The translations under genes were made by a program, and so were the position numbers. The notes under the pieces were generated by a model. It saw only the letters and a program-made list of their open reading frames with translations, was not told the DNA's origin and made no database searches. From Bimastos eiseni (Eukaryota; Annelida; Clitellata; Crassiclitellata; Lumbricidae), in assembly GCA_959347315.1 (NCBI GenBank), contig OY365809.1:42105290-42169289 (forward strand): a stretch of DNA of 64,000 nucleotides. Direction: 5' to 3'. Below, piece after piece: positions 12,250 to 24,479 of this stretch (position 1 is its first letter; each line of letters opens with the position of its first letter).

Positions 12250-14050
12250 AACTTCATTTGTCGGCAAGAGCAAAAGCGTCTGCCCTTGTGACAGTGATAG
12301 CGTCCATTTTGTCAACGCTCCTGCTCAAAGCCTGACCTACGACGCTGTTCAATACACTCTGCTACCCTGCATTACTTATCGCTAACTGTGGTATGTCTTC
12401 TGATCCGCTAAGTCCAGCCACAGTGGCCTAATTTGATGCTGCAGATCTTCGTGGGATTCGGGACTAGACAAGGCTGGACTGGGCAAGACTAGACTAGATT
12501 GAACCAAGCAGATGCTGAGAGGCGGAGATCTCGGAGGTGTCGATGGGGACAAGCCTCCCCCCATCTTTTGCCGAGAGGGGACACGTTATATGTTAGTCCA
12601 CAACATTTCCCATCCCTCTCATTGAGTGTCCCTACCTTTCAAACGAGATCGCCACCTCTGCAAATACTAGACTGATCTAGACTATACAATGATTCTGATA
12701 TAATCATTTTAGATACAACTGAACTAAAGCAGTATATTGACTATAGACTAGAATGGATCCACATAGGCTACATCTGATTACATTGCATTATAGGCCTACT
12801 ATATTGGATAAAAGGTATAATATGAGAGCCTTTAAGGTTTGTTGCTATCGTTTTAATGTCTTAAGCTGAAAGAAGATAAAAGGATGTGAATTCTCCCTTC
12901 ATTAAACGTTTACCTTGTCGCTCAGTCTAGCAGTAAAATGTCCTGACCGCTTTTTATGGAAGTTTGTTTTTCTCTGAGATGATTTGCGCGGCCTTCGTAG
13001 GCACATTCAGTAAATCAATCCAGTCCTCCTATATCGCTGAGATTTATTGATGATTCAGACACTTTGACCAGAAAGTCGTTCATCAAAAGCGTGAAACTTT
13101 ATAGATTCAGTAATTGCTCAAGAGATCCAACTTTTATCCCTTCGCAAAGAATATCTCCTTAGAGACATCGAGGTCATGATATCCATTCATATTTCACTCT
13201 ATCACTTGAAATATAGACTACGTAAGAAACTTCCCTGTCCAAGATTCCTACAACTATAGAACCTGGCAAGGCAGCCATGCATGCTCCGTAGCAGGGCCGC
13301 ACCGAGGAGGGGGCCAGCGGGGCCTAGGCCCAGGGCGCAAATGTGGAAAGGTCGCAAATTTTAGGATGGAATAACTTATTATTCCATAAAATGCACTATT
13401 TTCAAAATGTGGGGGCACCATATTGATGCTACGCACAGAGCACAATTATAGCTCGGTACGGCACTGCTCCGTAACCTTCTAACCTCAGTGACCTCATTAA
13501 CCCATTGACCTTAGTGACCTCGTACAGCAGGGACAGTTCCACCTTAAGGTATCAGACCGTATGACCAAATAATTTTATAAGCAATCGGTTGACCACGTGT
13601 AGTGGTGATAGGACTGAGAGGAATTTATTTAGATACTGTGGTTAGAACACGTGTTATGAATCATAGAACCCAATAAATTGCAATTATGGCCTGAGTTATT
13701 GACAATTTATACAATAAACAGGATTTACTTTACTTAACCATTTCGATCGCATTGACTCTTGTTGCCAATTCAGAGAAATATTCTGTTGAAATCCTTAGTT
13801 TTGCTACCCATCGAACAGCTGAAACCTATTCGTTTTAATATTATTCGTTTTGTCTAAACATAGCCCTACCAAATGGACCAAAAACAGACCTCATGGCTGT
13901 TATTCGTACATTTATATACATACATGTATATATATATTTTATCATCCGTCTATTAGAGAAGTTCATTAGCACTTAAAGACAGAAAAAGGAGTCGTTATTA
14001 TTAATTACGGGTCAAGAAATGTCAGATTTGTACAGTCAGATGCTCTCGCG
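12250..14050. other. No gene recognised
   Basis: Unique-looking sequence. A GC-rich patch near 13280-13340 (GGGCCGCACCGAGG) resembles a dispersed repeat, but I cannot name a family. No coding exon is evident. Confidence 0.45.
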
Positions 14051-14064
14051 TGTTATCTGACAAA

Positions 14065-14845
14065 CATCATCATCACCATCTTCTTCCTCTCCACCTTCTT
14101 TTTCTTTTTCTTCATCTCCTTTTTCTTTTTCTTCTTTTTTCTCTTCTTCTTCTCCACCTTCTCCTTCTTCTTCTCTACCTCCTCGTCGTTCTTCTATTTC
14201 TTCTTCCTCTTCTTCTTCTTCCTCGTCTTCTTATTTTTCTTCTTCTCCTTCTTCTATCTCTTCCTGACTTTCTTCTTCTTCTTCTTCTTCTTTTTCTTCT
14301 TCGTATTCTTCTTTTTCTTCTCCTCCTCCTTCTTTTCCTCTTCCTCAGCGTCATTCTTCTTATATTTTCTTCTTCTTTGTCTTCTTCTTTGTCGTCTTCA
14401 TCTCCTTCTTCTTCTCTTCCTCCACGTCACTCTTCTTATGTTTTCTTCTTCTTCGTCTTCTTCTCCTTCTTCTATCTCTTCCTCACTTTCTTCTTCTTCT
14501 TCGTCGTCTTCGTCTTCTTCATCTTTTTCTTCTTCTTTTTCTTCTTTGTATTCTTCTTCTCCTTCCTTTTCTCTTCCTCAGCGTCATTCTTCTTATGTTT
14601 TCTTCTTCTTCGTCTTCTTCTTTGTCTTCTTTTCCTTCTTCTATCTCTTCCTCACTTTCTTCTTCTTCGTCGTCTTCTTCGTCGTCTTCGTCTTCTTCTT
14701 CTTTTTCTTCTTCGTATTCTTCTTTTTTCTTCTCCTCCTCCTTCTTTTCCTCTTCCTCAGCGTCATTCTTCTTATGTTTACTTCTTCTTCTTTTTCTTTT
14801 TTCTTCTTCTATCTCTTCCTCACGTTCTTCTTCTTCTACGTCAGG
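14065..14845. repeat. TTC-rich tract with higher-order structure
   Basis: About 780 bases are nearly pure pyrimidine on the plus strand. Superimposed on the TTC repeat, a landmark CTATCTCTTCCTCACTTTC recurs near 14254 (one variant), 14473, 14641 and 14810. A second landmark, GCGTCATTCTTCTTAT, recurs near 14349, 14581 and 14760, with a variant near 14425. The tract therefore expanded in blocks of about 168-220 bases as well as by triplets. The long Leu/Ser/Phe-rich ORF across it is not a gene. Confidence 0.85.
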
Positions 14846-14899
14846 CTGAGTATCGCATTGGGATTCATCCCTTCAACAGTTTTATTCTGTCGGCTTACC

Positions 14900-15830
14900 C
14901 TTTCACGCGCACCTTGATCTACATCGGAACAATTGTCAGTCGCAAAAAATGTCTTCAACAGACCTGATCTACCCATGTAGAAATAGCTGTATTTATATGT
15001 ACACAGACCTTACAAAGACCAGAAGCACAGTAATTATCATGCAGAGATTTCTACAGTGTCCAAAGATCAAAGTAGTCGAAATGAGCTCATTTATTTGCAT
15101 GTATGCTCAGTCAAAACCTAATCAATAGGCAGCTTCGGTAATGCTCGCTCTATATACAGATTCGCAGTGTCAGACAAGCAGCTGACTTCAATATATCGTT
15201 CGCTCTTATTATTTCGTTACAGCTCGTTTTTTTGCTCACGATGGACTAAACGCAAAGTGAGAAATCAGTTTTTTGTCTAAGCTGAAATTCATCTGTTTCT
15301 TTCTGCCTGACTTGCTTATCTTTCCAGTCTCCTAAATGGATATCGACTGAATTTTTCCCAAAGGTTTAGAACAGGAGACTTTTCGTTCAATTGGAGGCCT
15401 TGGTTTCGATTGGAGGCCGCATTCATTGATTTCTCAATGAACTGCGATAGCGCGGCTTCAGACTTGATTAGCATGAAATGGATTAAACTAGATAAAATTA
15501 GATAATAGCAGAGTTGGTTAGATCTAGTTGACTTGGATTTGATTTAAATAGTTTCAGTTTCATTGGATAGGGAGGAGTTGGAATTTATTCAGTCGTTGAG
15601 AACGGAGAAAGAGTAAGAAAGAGAAAGAAAGAGAAACGATAGTAAATAATAGATTGAGAAATAGGTGTTTGGAATAGATTGATGGATGGATGGAGAGATG
15701 GAGTGGTGGATAACCGGACAGGCAGGCAGTTAGGCAGACAAAAAATATAAAAAGACAGACACACAGATGAATTGATAGATAGACATAACCGTCGTTTTTC
15801 TAAATCCCGTCAGACAAATAATAAGGATTA
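14900..15830. other. No gene recognised
   Basis: Unique-looking AT-rich sequence with a short GGAT/GACA patch near 15680-15780. No domain, RNA gene or clear repeat is seen. Confidence 0.45.
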
Positions 15831-16134
15831 CAAAATTCAATTAACAAAAGTACAATGATAGGGAAGAATAGGAAAATTATGACCCCCTAAAGGACCATAG
15901 TTCCCCGCTGGCACTTTCATATTTTAAGCTTACAGCAGCTGATTGTGATGATATACACAAATGACACGCGTGAGCGAGCTAGTTAATTAGTAAATTGTAA
16001 ATTCAATACACTGCATGTAAAACATAAACCGCAGCGGCAAATAGGCAAACAGAAGCAAGCTCAGATAGTGTTTCAACAATGCACGCTCAGTAAATTATTA
16101 GGTTTCGCCAAGAAGTAAAACCAAACCTACGTTT

Positions 16135-16356
16135 AAGGAGACAGTTTTTGTGGCGTTAGACGCAGTTCATTAGGTAAATTGTTCCAAGTTTCAAGTCCAA
16201 TGCATTTTACAGAATATTTGCGCGTGTTGGTTCTTGAATAAGCAGATCTGTAGTAATAAGAAAATCGCAGGCCATTATGAGCCCAATTGGGACACAGATA
16301 CCAAGAAGTCATTAAAAACAGGTGGCAATTGATTTTGTGTATGATTATACATGAAC
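16135..16356 (-). pseudogene. Non-LTR retrotransposon ORF2 C-terminal fragment
   Basis: The minus strand encodes the typical tail of a LINE reverse transcriptase protein: a stretch beginning FMYNHTQNQLPPVF, then YSRTNTRKYSVKC, then LETWNNLPNELR. The Arg-Thr-Asn/Val-Lys-Cys/Trp-Asn-Leu-Pro pattern is common to C-termini of CR1/Jockey-like LINEs and resembles the fragment at 54,785. A stop and a small frame slip break the reading near 16,270. The lower-coordinate flank, to about 15,835, is probably its 3' untranslated region. Confidence 0.7.
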
Positions 16357-16460
16357 TTGTTGTATTGGAAAAACGCTATTTACTGGATGTTAAGCATATT
16401 TGAACATTCAGAGATATTGATAATTCACAACAAATAGGAAATAGGTTGATATATATATAT

Positions 16461-16526
16461 ATATTCAATTCAATGTTATTTGGTAACTCAAAAACATGAG
16501 AAAATGACAAACAACAAGTGAACATA

Positions 16527-16562
<36 letters not shown>
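16461..16562 (-). mobile_element. Possible LINE 3' end flanked by TA repeats
   Basis: On the minus strand, text resembling a LINE 3' untranslated end (GAGTTACCAAATAACATTG) runs into AATTGAATATATATAT. TA tracts lie on both sides (16448-16461 and 16533-16562). No coding part is present and the family is not identifiable. Confidence 0.35.
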
Positions 16563-16566
<4 letters not shown>

Positions 16567-16599
16567 TCTTACCTAAGAACTCTCTACCCTATTTTTATT

Positions 16600-16728
16600 C
16601 CACTCTGAAAACTGTCTTATTATGACCGAAGTTGGACCGGGAGTGCCTCTGAGTAGATTTCTTGAAGAGGCGCTAAAATAGGTTTAATTGATTAATTGAT
16701 TGATTGATTGATTGATTGATTAATTGAT
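16600..16728 (+). mobile_element. LINE 3' end with TTGA tail
   Basis: GAGTGCCTCTGAGTAG, then CTTGAAGAGGCGCTAAAATA, then a (TTGATTGA)n tail at about 16681-16728. The same layout, a GAGTGCTTCTGA-like box about 25 bases before GGCGCTATATAAA and then a short-repeat tail, recurs in minus orientation at 21.2 and 45.9 kb. This copy is in plus orientation. Only the end of the element is present, as usual for 5'-truncated LINEs. Confidence 0.6.
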
Positions 16729-16871
16729 ATATATGTACAATTAGTTATCGACTCTAATTTTGTTGCTAAATATACATTTATATATCTATGAATATAAATA
16801 TATTCAAGGATAGATGAATAGCCAGAAGAGGAAGAAGAGAGGATCATCGAGCGACAAGACGTAGTATAACG

Positions 16872-17345
16872 ATGGACACTGACCAACAAAGGGTTAACCA
16901 TCATCACAAGAACAGGGCAATGAATTATGCCCCTGCAGTGCCATTAACGACTGCGGCAGCTGGAGCTGAACTTGCGCTCCATCCCTCAACCAGCATCGCC
17001 TCAATTGCATCATCAGACCAACGCTCCGCATCTGTCTTCGGAAGTAAAGCACTCAGCTGCTGCAACCGTATGTGTGGCTGCAGCAGCGGGTGCCATTGGC
17101 ATCAGCTAGTGGCCGATGATGATCGACGAATGCTAATGCGATTGTTCAGCTGGGTTTTCAATGGTGGACAATACGTCTCGGACACTCACGCAATAGACCA
17201 ATACTTTGAAATCAGTAACTGTTGTCTCGCAGAGTTTTTTTTGGCGAACGAATGTTCTCTGTCAATGTCTCGCGATGTCTGTCGCTTGCTATCGCTCCCT
17301 CTGCTTGTGTGCCCTTGCGTCTGTTTGCCTCTTTGTATGTCTTAA
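16872..17345 (+). other. Open reading frame of unknown status, 157 codons
   Basis: An uninterrupted reading frame of mixed composition starts at ATG 16872 and ends in a Leu/Cys/Pro-rich tail encoded by the start of a CTGT tract. It shows no signal peptide, domain or repeat I recognise. Reading through such an unbiased stretch is mildly unusual, but the tail argues against a real C-terminus. It may be chance or part of an exon. Confidence 0.15.
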
Positions 17346-17454
17346 TGTGACCCAATGACACTTCACTCATAACATTGTTCATAACGTATAAGTATCCCTT
17401 ATGTCTCGGTTGCTATTTTCTCGCATCCTGAATATATTCTCTTACGTCTTTCTG

Positions 17455-17489
<35 letters not shown>

Positions 17490-19465
17490 AGCAGCTCGTG
17501 ATATCCCATTTAGTTTCACTCTCTGTGACTCTGTCATGACTGTCGTTCCGCCATTCTCTCTCACCTCAGTCTGTCTGTCTGTCTCTATCTCTGTCTCTGT
17601 CTCTGTTGCTCCCTGAGTCTGTCTATCTGCATCTCTTTCTTCCTCTGCCAGTCTCTGTATCGAATGACCCCTGCTTCCATTATTTTGCTATGTCTACGTA
17701 GTACTGAGACGCCAATGTTTCTCTTCAATTTCCGTCTCTTTGTTTCGAACTATTTATCTGGTGCACAGATGGTCACGCTCGCATTTTATCACAATATAGA
17801 CTCAGTTTTTTTAGTCAGTGAGTCAGACTGTCTGTCTGTCTGTATGACTTTCTCGCGTTTTGTGTTTTATCTATCTCAAGATGACTACTCAATGTGTCAA
17901 AGCGGAGGAGAGGAGGAGGATTTAGAGGATGGTTGGAGCTAAAGGGATGGAGTACACGGATATCTATGAAGCTCTTGTGGAGAGCAGTAAGACGGAGGCG
18001 CAGAGGAAGCATGAGGAGAAGCAGAATGAGAATGAAGAGAAGTACCAGAGAAGAAATTGACGCAGAGAGAGATAATCAACGACCAGGATAAAGATGAATG
18101 ATAGGACGAGACGGAGGATCATGTAGAGGAGGGTATTATGCAGAAGGAGGGAAATGGAAGAGTGGGAATACGATGAAGAAAAGAAAGAGGTGGAGGAGGA
18201 ATAGGAGAATGGAGGAGAAGAAGAAGAAGAAGAAGGAGAATAAGGAGGAGGAGGAGAAAGATGAGATGGAGGAGAAATAGTATGAGGAGGAAGACAGAAG
18301 GACGAAGAAGAGGGGGAAAAGGAAGAGAATGAAAACGAAAGAGAAGGTAGAGGAGAAGAACGAGAAAGAAAAGAAGGAGAAGAAGGAGGAGCAGAAGGAA
18401 GAAAAGGAGGAGTTAGAAGGAGACGGAGAAGGAGAGGGAGAAGATGGAAGAGATGGAAGAGAAGTAACGCGAGGAGGAAGACGAGAGGAGGAAGGAGAAT
18501 AAGGAAAAGGGAAGAGAATGAGGAGAAAGTGGAGGAGGAGGAGGACAAGGAGGAGAAAGAGTAGAAGGAGCATTAATGAGGAGTGGAAGGACGAGAAGGA
18601 GGAGGAGGAGAAGGAGGAGGAGAAGGAGGAGGAGAAGGAGGAGGAGAAGGAGGAGGAGGAGAATGGGTAAGACAGAAGGGTTGGTGTTCCACAGGTGTAG
18701 GTACATCATTTATTCACTTAGTCCGTCGTCTGTCTTTTCTGTCAACTCTTACAACCGCCACGGGGACCACGTATCGGACGGTTGCGTTTAATCATCGACG
18801 CTGACATTGCACTCCGTCAATCGAGAATTTGTTATGAAGGAGAAGGAGAGAAGATGAGGAGGAGAATGAGGGGAGGAGGATAAGGAGGAGGAACTGAGGG
18901 TAGATTTGAAGCAAGATAATGAGGAGAAATTAGATAATGAAGCAGGAAATGAAGGAATAATCAGGAATAGGAGACGGATGAGAGGACGGTAAGAGTGGAC
19001 GTAAAAGAATATAAGGATGTTCAGAACGTGTAGGAGGCGAAAGTGGAGTGGGAGATGTACAGGAGAACGTTAAGACGTAAGAGCACGAGGAGATGGATGA
19101 GAAAAATGAGGATTAAAATAAGAAGGAATGAAAGGAGCAGAAATTAAGGGAATAGAAACAAAAGAAGCAAGAACGAAGGGCGGTGAAAATAAGGAGGAGG
19201 AAATAAAAGCAGCAACTAAAATAAAGGAAACTGAGTAGGACGAGAACTATGAAGAAGAGAAAGAAGAAAAAGAAGAGGAAGTGAAGGGAGAGGAAGAGGA
19301 AAAAGAGGAAGATGAGGGTGAAGAAGAAGAGGAGGAAGAGGAAGAAGAGGAAGAGGAGGAAGAAAGGAAGAAGAGGAAAAATGGATGAAGAGGAAGGGAT
19401 GAAGAGGAGGAGGTGGACTATGGAGGGAGAGGAGGAGAAAGAAGAGTAGAGAGGGGAAGACAGTA
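17455..19465. repeat. CTGT tract followed by long GA-rich tracts
   Basis: Degenerate CTGT/CTCT repeats cover about 17455-17660 and 17826-17850. GA-rich, strand-asymmetric tracts cover about 17900-18662 and 18835-19465, separated by about 170 bases of normal sequence. The Leu/Ser-rich and Glu/Arg-rich ORFs are products of the bias. Confidence 0.8.
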
Positions 19466-19635
19466 AGACGGGATTTAACGGCACTTGTTCCTGTCTTTAA
19501 TCTCGTATTCAAGCGGCGATGGCTAACTCGTCAAGGTCCGTAGACTAAACATCTGCGCTCGACTGTCCGTCCAATCGCTTGAACGCATGTCGGTCACGAC
19601 CTACATGTGCAAGGCGGAAGACATGATCGTCGACG

Positions 19636-19889
19636 TTGTCGTCATTATCATTATCATCATCACTGCCGCAGTAGTCGTCGTCGTCGTTACCAAGAGGATG
19701 AGCAGGCTGACAAGGCACATCATCATCATCACCATCATCATCGTCATCATCATCAAACAATCAATCAATCAATTTTTTATTATTGACTCCAATCACAGTA
19801 ATTATTAACAGTACATACATACAACCATTGACAGTAAAATTAAAAAATAACACGATGGAGAAACAAAAAGGGTCATCATCATCATCATC

Positions 19890-19958
<69 letters not shown>

Positions 19959-19959
19959 G

Positions 19960-19995
<36 letters not shown>

Positions 19996-20040
19996 GCGGC
20001 ATCATCGTCGTCATCGTCATCGTCATCATCATCAGCAGAA
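19636..20040. repeat. ATC/TCA trinucleotide tract with an embedded LINE end
   Basis: An ATC-type array occupies about 19636-19755 and a nearly pure TCA array about 19872-20038. Between them, about 19757-19860, the minus strand reads like a LINE 3' end finishing in (TTGA)n. Poly-Ser, poly-Asp and poly-Met translations are artefacts. Confidence 0.8.
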
Positions 20041-20342
20041 GCGCCACATAAATTCCGATTGATTCGCAGAAAGGGCGATCCCGCCACTTTTCGCATTCTG
20101 GCAATGCCAGTCTCAAGCCTGGATAAAGAGGGAGGGCAATTCTAGTGAGCTTCGTCATCACACAGTGACGTTTGACAGAAACTACTACTGACAAAAGATA
20201 ATAAGAAAATAATCATTTTGCTAAATTTCAGATTAACAAATCGCATCATGACTACAGACATTATGAGCAAACGAAAAGAATTTATTCCAGGAGTCGAATT
20301 TAACTGTCGCCAGCCATGCAAGTCGCTATTACGTCTTACATC

Positions 20343-20516
20343 TAATTTAACCGACGCAACCGCCCAGCGATAGAAGGACAAGTCAACCTTACGGGGAATA
20401 CGAGTATCGTGTTCTTAAATTCTTAAACTCGAATTCGGTTAATTTAACCAACACTGCCGCCTAGTAAAATAAGGACTAGTCAACCTTACGGGAAATTCGA
20501 GTATCGTTCGGTTAAA
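20343..20516. repeat. Tandem duplication, period about 97 bases
   Basis: TAATTTAACC, a variable stretch, AAGTCAACCTTACGGG and CGAGTATCG occur from 20343 and again from 20440 with scattered substitutions. A shorter trace may continue near 20525. No coding potential is apparent. Confidence 0.6.
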
Positions 20517-20806
20517 CTCGGTGAATCAACACTGCACCCCAGTGTGTTATTCATCGCTCCACTGTTCCAGCGGGAAGCACATTCCAGGGTTTTGAATCGT
20601 TTCTGACACAGCAGGAATCTGACCATGCGTTTATTCAGTTCAATATTTGCCGGACAATGCAAATGTCCGTCTCGGCGACGATCGCAAGTGGGAGACAAAA
20701 CCACTCAACGCCGACTCGTGCCTTAATATCCGGAAGAACAGAGGAAAAATTGGGGAATGATGGACGGAAGGGCACACGGATGAACGGATGAAAGGACTGA
20801 GGGTTG

Positions 20807-21022
20807 ACAAGGTGGTCGATTGGTCAGAGCGGTCGGTCTTTTACCGCGGAGAGTACGGATTCGATCCTCGCCCGAGGACTTACTGCGTTGGGACCTTGAG
20901 CAAGTCCTTCACGCACAATTGCTCTGCAGTGCAACTGCAATTGCACTGTCGAGGCGTGTGTACATTTCTGAACTAATTGCGAGAAGGATTATATCAAATT
21001 ACAATTGTATTGTATTGTATTG
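20807..21022 (+). mobile_element. tRNA-derived SINE
   Basis: A tRNA-like head has an A box at about 20813-20832 (TGGTCGATTGGTCAGAGCGG) and a B box at 20857-20867 (GGATTCGATCC), about 35 bases apart as in a tRNA. A body follows containing GGGACCTTGAGCAAGTCCTT, reminiscent of the conserved core of V-SINE-like families. The element ends in (GTATT)n at about 21006-21022. The two boxes would serve as an internal RNA polymerase III promoter. The head cannot fold as a clean functional tRNA, so this is a SINE, not a tRNA gene. Confidence 0.75.
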
Positions 21023-21186
21023 GTAAAATGGAAGGGCAGATTTTCAGGGCGATGACCAATCAACCAATAATTAGACTGGCAACTTTTGTGCTTTTACTGC
21101 TAGCGTATACATGTTCATAGCATTTCTGTACTTGAGTGTGAGCTGTGGTTTCTTGTGGCTTGATTCACTGATAACATTGTACTTTA

Positions 21187-21260
21187 TTAATTTATTTAGA
21201 GGATTTATGTAGCGCCCCTTCAAGTCATCTATTCAGAAGTGCTCTTGGCTAAATAGAACA
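21187..21260 (-). mobile_element. LINE 3' end
   Basis: Reading the minus strand: GAGCACTTCTGAATAG, CTTGAAGGGGCGCTACATAAA, then an AATAAATTAA-like tail. This matches the ends at 16.6 and 45.9 kb. The upstream minus-strand ORF at 21,340-21,615 shows no convincing reverse transcriptase motif. Confidence 0.55.
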
Positions 21261-22474
21261 GTCTTAAGGTATAAAACGCGGTGGAGTGTCCCCAGGCACA
21301 ATAGTATTTAGTAACTTCTCTTACGCCTGTGTCTAATGTTCAAGGAATCATTCGATGGCATTGCAGACCCTGGCCACAATAGGATCGAAGCAGAATGATC
21401 GAAACATCGATAGTTTCAGAAAGTGGATTTGTATATCGAAGGAAATGAATTGATGATTGGTTGGTTAAGTATGAATCTGATGGAGTTTGTAACAGGGAAC
21501 ATTCCGACAAACTTACCTTGTTCAGCTCCATTCTACGTAACGGAAGAGAGAAACGATGAGAAGCGATGAGGTTGGATGAGGAGAAAGAAGAAAGAACGAA
21601 ATCCTTCTTGTTCACATTTTCAGTGTGTTAAAACGCAGCGGACAATTCCTCTTCTGGATTAAATTCTGCGATGTCATGCATCGCAGTTGAGATGTTCTCA
21701 GATAATTATATCGTTGCCCATCTATCTTTATGAACTCTTACCTAACCATTGTGTCAAAAGTAATTTCTTCACAGCGTCAAGCTTCGTTTCGCTATGGTTT
21801 CAAGTGCCATTTTACTGCGTGAAATATGATTCCTTCACAGCGTCACTTTGTCACGCATTCACTTTGTCACTTTTTAATTGTCTTACTTTGTCACTTATTC
21901 GCCGTCAATGGATTAATTACTTCATCGAGATATTCTGTCAATATGTCATTTGTTCAATGTGTCGCCGATTCGCCTCATGGCATCCCTTCTCTATCGCATT
22001 ACTAATTCACTAAGTCACTCAATTTCTTCTCTTTCGCATAACTAATTCACTCAATAGCCTCTTCACGCAGTCACCATGTCAATCCACTTCGTCAGCATTC
22101 GAGCCAATGTCTGATCAGAAACGAGATTTCGGCACATCTTTAGACACCAACCTCTTTGATGTTTCAGGCTCCGATAGATTAATTGACACAGCAGATGAAT
22201 TGTATGCAACAGCTGCTGATGCTAAAGCAACGAGAAGCTGGCGCTGATACAGAGGCAGAGTAGAGCCAAAAAGCTTCTGAGCCGACGGGAGCCGATGGGA
22301 GCCGACGGGAGCCGATGTGTGATGTATTCGCGGACTTTATGCAGTCAACGAAGGCCGAACTCTTTGCTTCAGCTCTCCCAGTCTATAGCGAAGTTGCGTG
22401 TGGAAGATGTCGCCGAATGACATAGTGGGTGGTGCCGCACACACGGACTGACGATTGGTGATCTCATTCCAGGA

Positions 22475-22478
<4 letters not shown>

Positions 22479-22517
<39 letters not shown>

Positions 22518-22996
22518 CTGACGATAAGTCCAGATTGAATCATTGGTTGGCGCATATATATATATATATATATATATATTTATCTACTTGAATAGTCTAC
22601 AAGAAATTATCAAGACATCCTTTTTCTGGCTCGAATCTTCGTCCATTGAATCCATTCACAGGATCGACGACTAAACGAGAAAGAGAGAGTTGGACACCGA
22701 TTAGCCAGACCTGGATCTCGTCACAATTGGACCCACCCGAGCTAAGGCTGCTCCTATAAACCCATCTAGCATCTGCGCTCCAATCAAGCATGACGCTAGT
22801 CTCCAGCGAAGCAGAAGGAAGGCATTGGTTCCTTATCCTCCTCCTTCTCCTCCTCCTCGGCACCCTACGATCAATATGACGATAGTGAGCGCTGGGTTGA
22901 TACGACCGTTGCTGGTCATGTGGAAATATGCCAAAAATAACCATCGATGTCCAGTAAAAAGCAAAGGATGCATACATTGTATACCTTCATTCGAAG

Positions 22997-23083
<87 letters not shown>

Positions 23084-23085
23084 CA
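22479..23085. repeat. TA and TTA microsatellites
   Basis: TA tracts lie at about 22479-22514 and 22555-22580, and a (TTA)n array of about 84 bases at 22998-23081. Four near-identical decamers GGAGCCGA(C/T)G also occur just upstream, around 22280-22316. Confidence 0.85.
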
Positions 23086-23123
23086 TATATGTTTCACATT
23101 ATGCTGTTATCGCCCATGATGAG

Positions 23124-23545
23124 CTAATGGAGTGTTGGCAATGTCCCGAAGAGGCAGACTGCGTTCCCACGCTGAAGAACAACTGAGATACGTTGGAACA
23201 GAAATGACGTCTCCATTGGATTGTGGGTTGCAGCACTCGTTCGACTACCCAACTCCGAGATACTGCAGTCCTTCACTGCTCCAAGCGCAGCCGGATTCCA
23301 AGGAGAGGGCTACAAGTCGTGGGTTTTGGTTATGGTGGAATACTTTACCCTCTTCGTCTTAGCTGCGTGTTCGGCTGCTTCGCCAGCTCTGACAGATGTG
23401 TCGACAAGATGGGACTTGGCGTAGGTGTCGGGCACTGTCACATCCCATGCCAGACATCGACCACGTGTCCAAGGGATGAGCGTGACTCCGTCCGGTCGCT
23501 TTCCATCTTCTCTTAACAAGCCGAGAGGTTCCTTTAGCGGTGGAA
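23124..23545 (-). pseudogene. Mobile-element-associated nuclease-like C-terminal fragment
   Basis: Minus-strand reading contains GKRPDGVTLIPW, then RCLAWDVTVPDTYA, then a Lys/Ala-rich helix and, after one in-frame stop, LFQRISVVLQRGNA. The RPDG...WDVT spacing resembles the PD-(D/E)XK nuclease core, and this C-terminal module is familiar from repetitive genes of many invertebrates. The amino end is cut by a TTA microsatellite at 23,546 and one nonsense codon lies near 23,307, so it is a broken fragment. The parent element class is uncertain. Confidence 0.6.
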
Positions 23546-23607
23546 ATTATTATTATTATTATTGCTGTTACTATTATTATTATTATTATTACTATTATTA
23601 TTTTATA

Positions 23608-23639
<32 letters not shown>

Positions 23640-24112
23640 AATGTATAATAAAATAATAGCTAGCAATCTCTAAGTCCCTGAGGGATCGTGTATACCTCGG
23701 GGCATAAAAAATAATAGTTAAAAAAATTTAAAATAAAAAACCCAATAAATAATAATAATAATAACAAATATTAAAATAATAATAATAATAATAATAAGAG
23801 TCGGCTAAATATTTTTTAACTCAAGGGATCCTGTGTACGTCGGACAATAAATAGCAATAATAATAATAATAGTGGTAAAAATAACGATGTTGATTATAAT
23901 AACAAAAATACACACATGCATGTACATGTATGCATACAAGTCATACATACATACATACATACACACACATACACACACATACACAGACACACACAGACAC
24001 ACACATACATACATACATACATAATACATACATACATACATACATACATACATACATACATACATACATACATACATACATGCATGCATACATACATAAT
24101 ACATACATACAG
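23546..24112. repeat. TTA/AAT and CATA microsatellites
   Basis: TTA then AAT arrays lie at about 23546-23640, more AAT at about 23745-23800 and 23850-23872, and a (CATA)n array at about 23934-24112 with CACA interruptions. Confidence 0.85.
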
Positions 24113-24479
24113 GTATCTCTATTTTCCAAATCCAATCGCTTGACATTTACTGCTATTATGGGCATTTTCGTTTGGTGTTTTATACCCACATTTCGCTCCT
24201 ATCTCCAAATAGACTTGAGTTTTATACGACGGCTCAAAGGGAAATCAGAAAGATTGCCTGCGCAATAAACCGTCGTTTGTTGAAACAACTTGCCGTTCGC
24301 AGGTCATACATGGGCGGTTGCCATGGAAACGTTTAGAGGTGGATGCTACCAAGGACTCTATACACGCGTCCGAGAGGTTGTCATGGAAACCATCGTCAGA
24401 GTTCGTGGATTTTCGGTCGGTTGGAGGAGATCCGAGAGTTGTAGCAGGACGCAGTTAAGCAATTCATGCGTTGATCACA

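Noticed and set aside
11953..12385. Pro-Ser-Ile-His / Trp-Met-Asp-Gly repeat proteins
   Set aside because: Products of the GGAT microsatellite.
14050..14967. 305-codon Leu/Phe/Ser-rich ORF resembling a membrane protein
   Set aside because: Its hydrophobicity follows from TTC repeats read in frame; there is no conserved feature outside the tract.
19761..20145. Poly-Asp, poly-Ser and poly-Met ORFs
   Set aside because: Products of the TCA/ATC tract; all frames are open because the repeat has no stop in those phases.
20813..20880. tRNA gene
   Set aside because: A and B boxes are present, but the acceptor and anticodon stems do not form, and a SINE body and tail follow; it is called a SINE.
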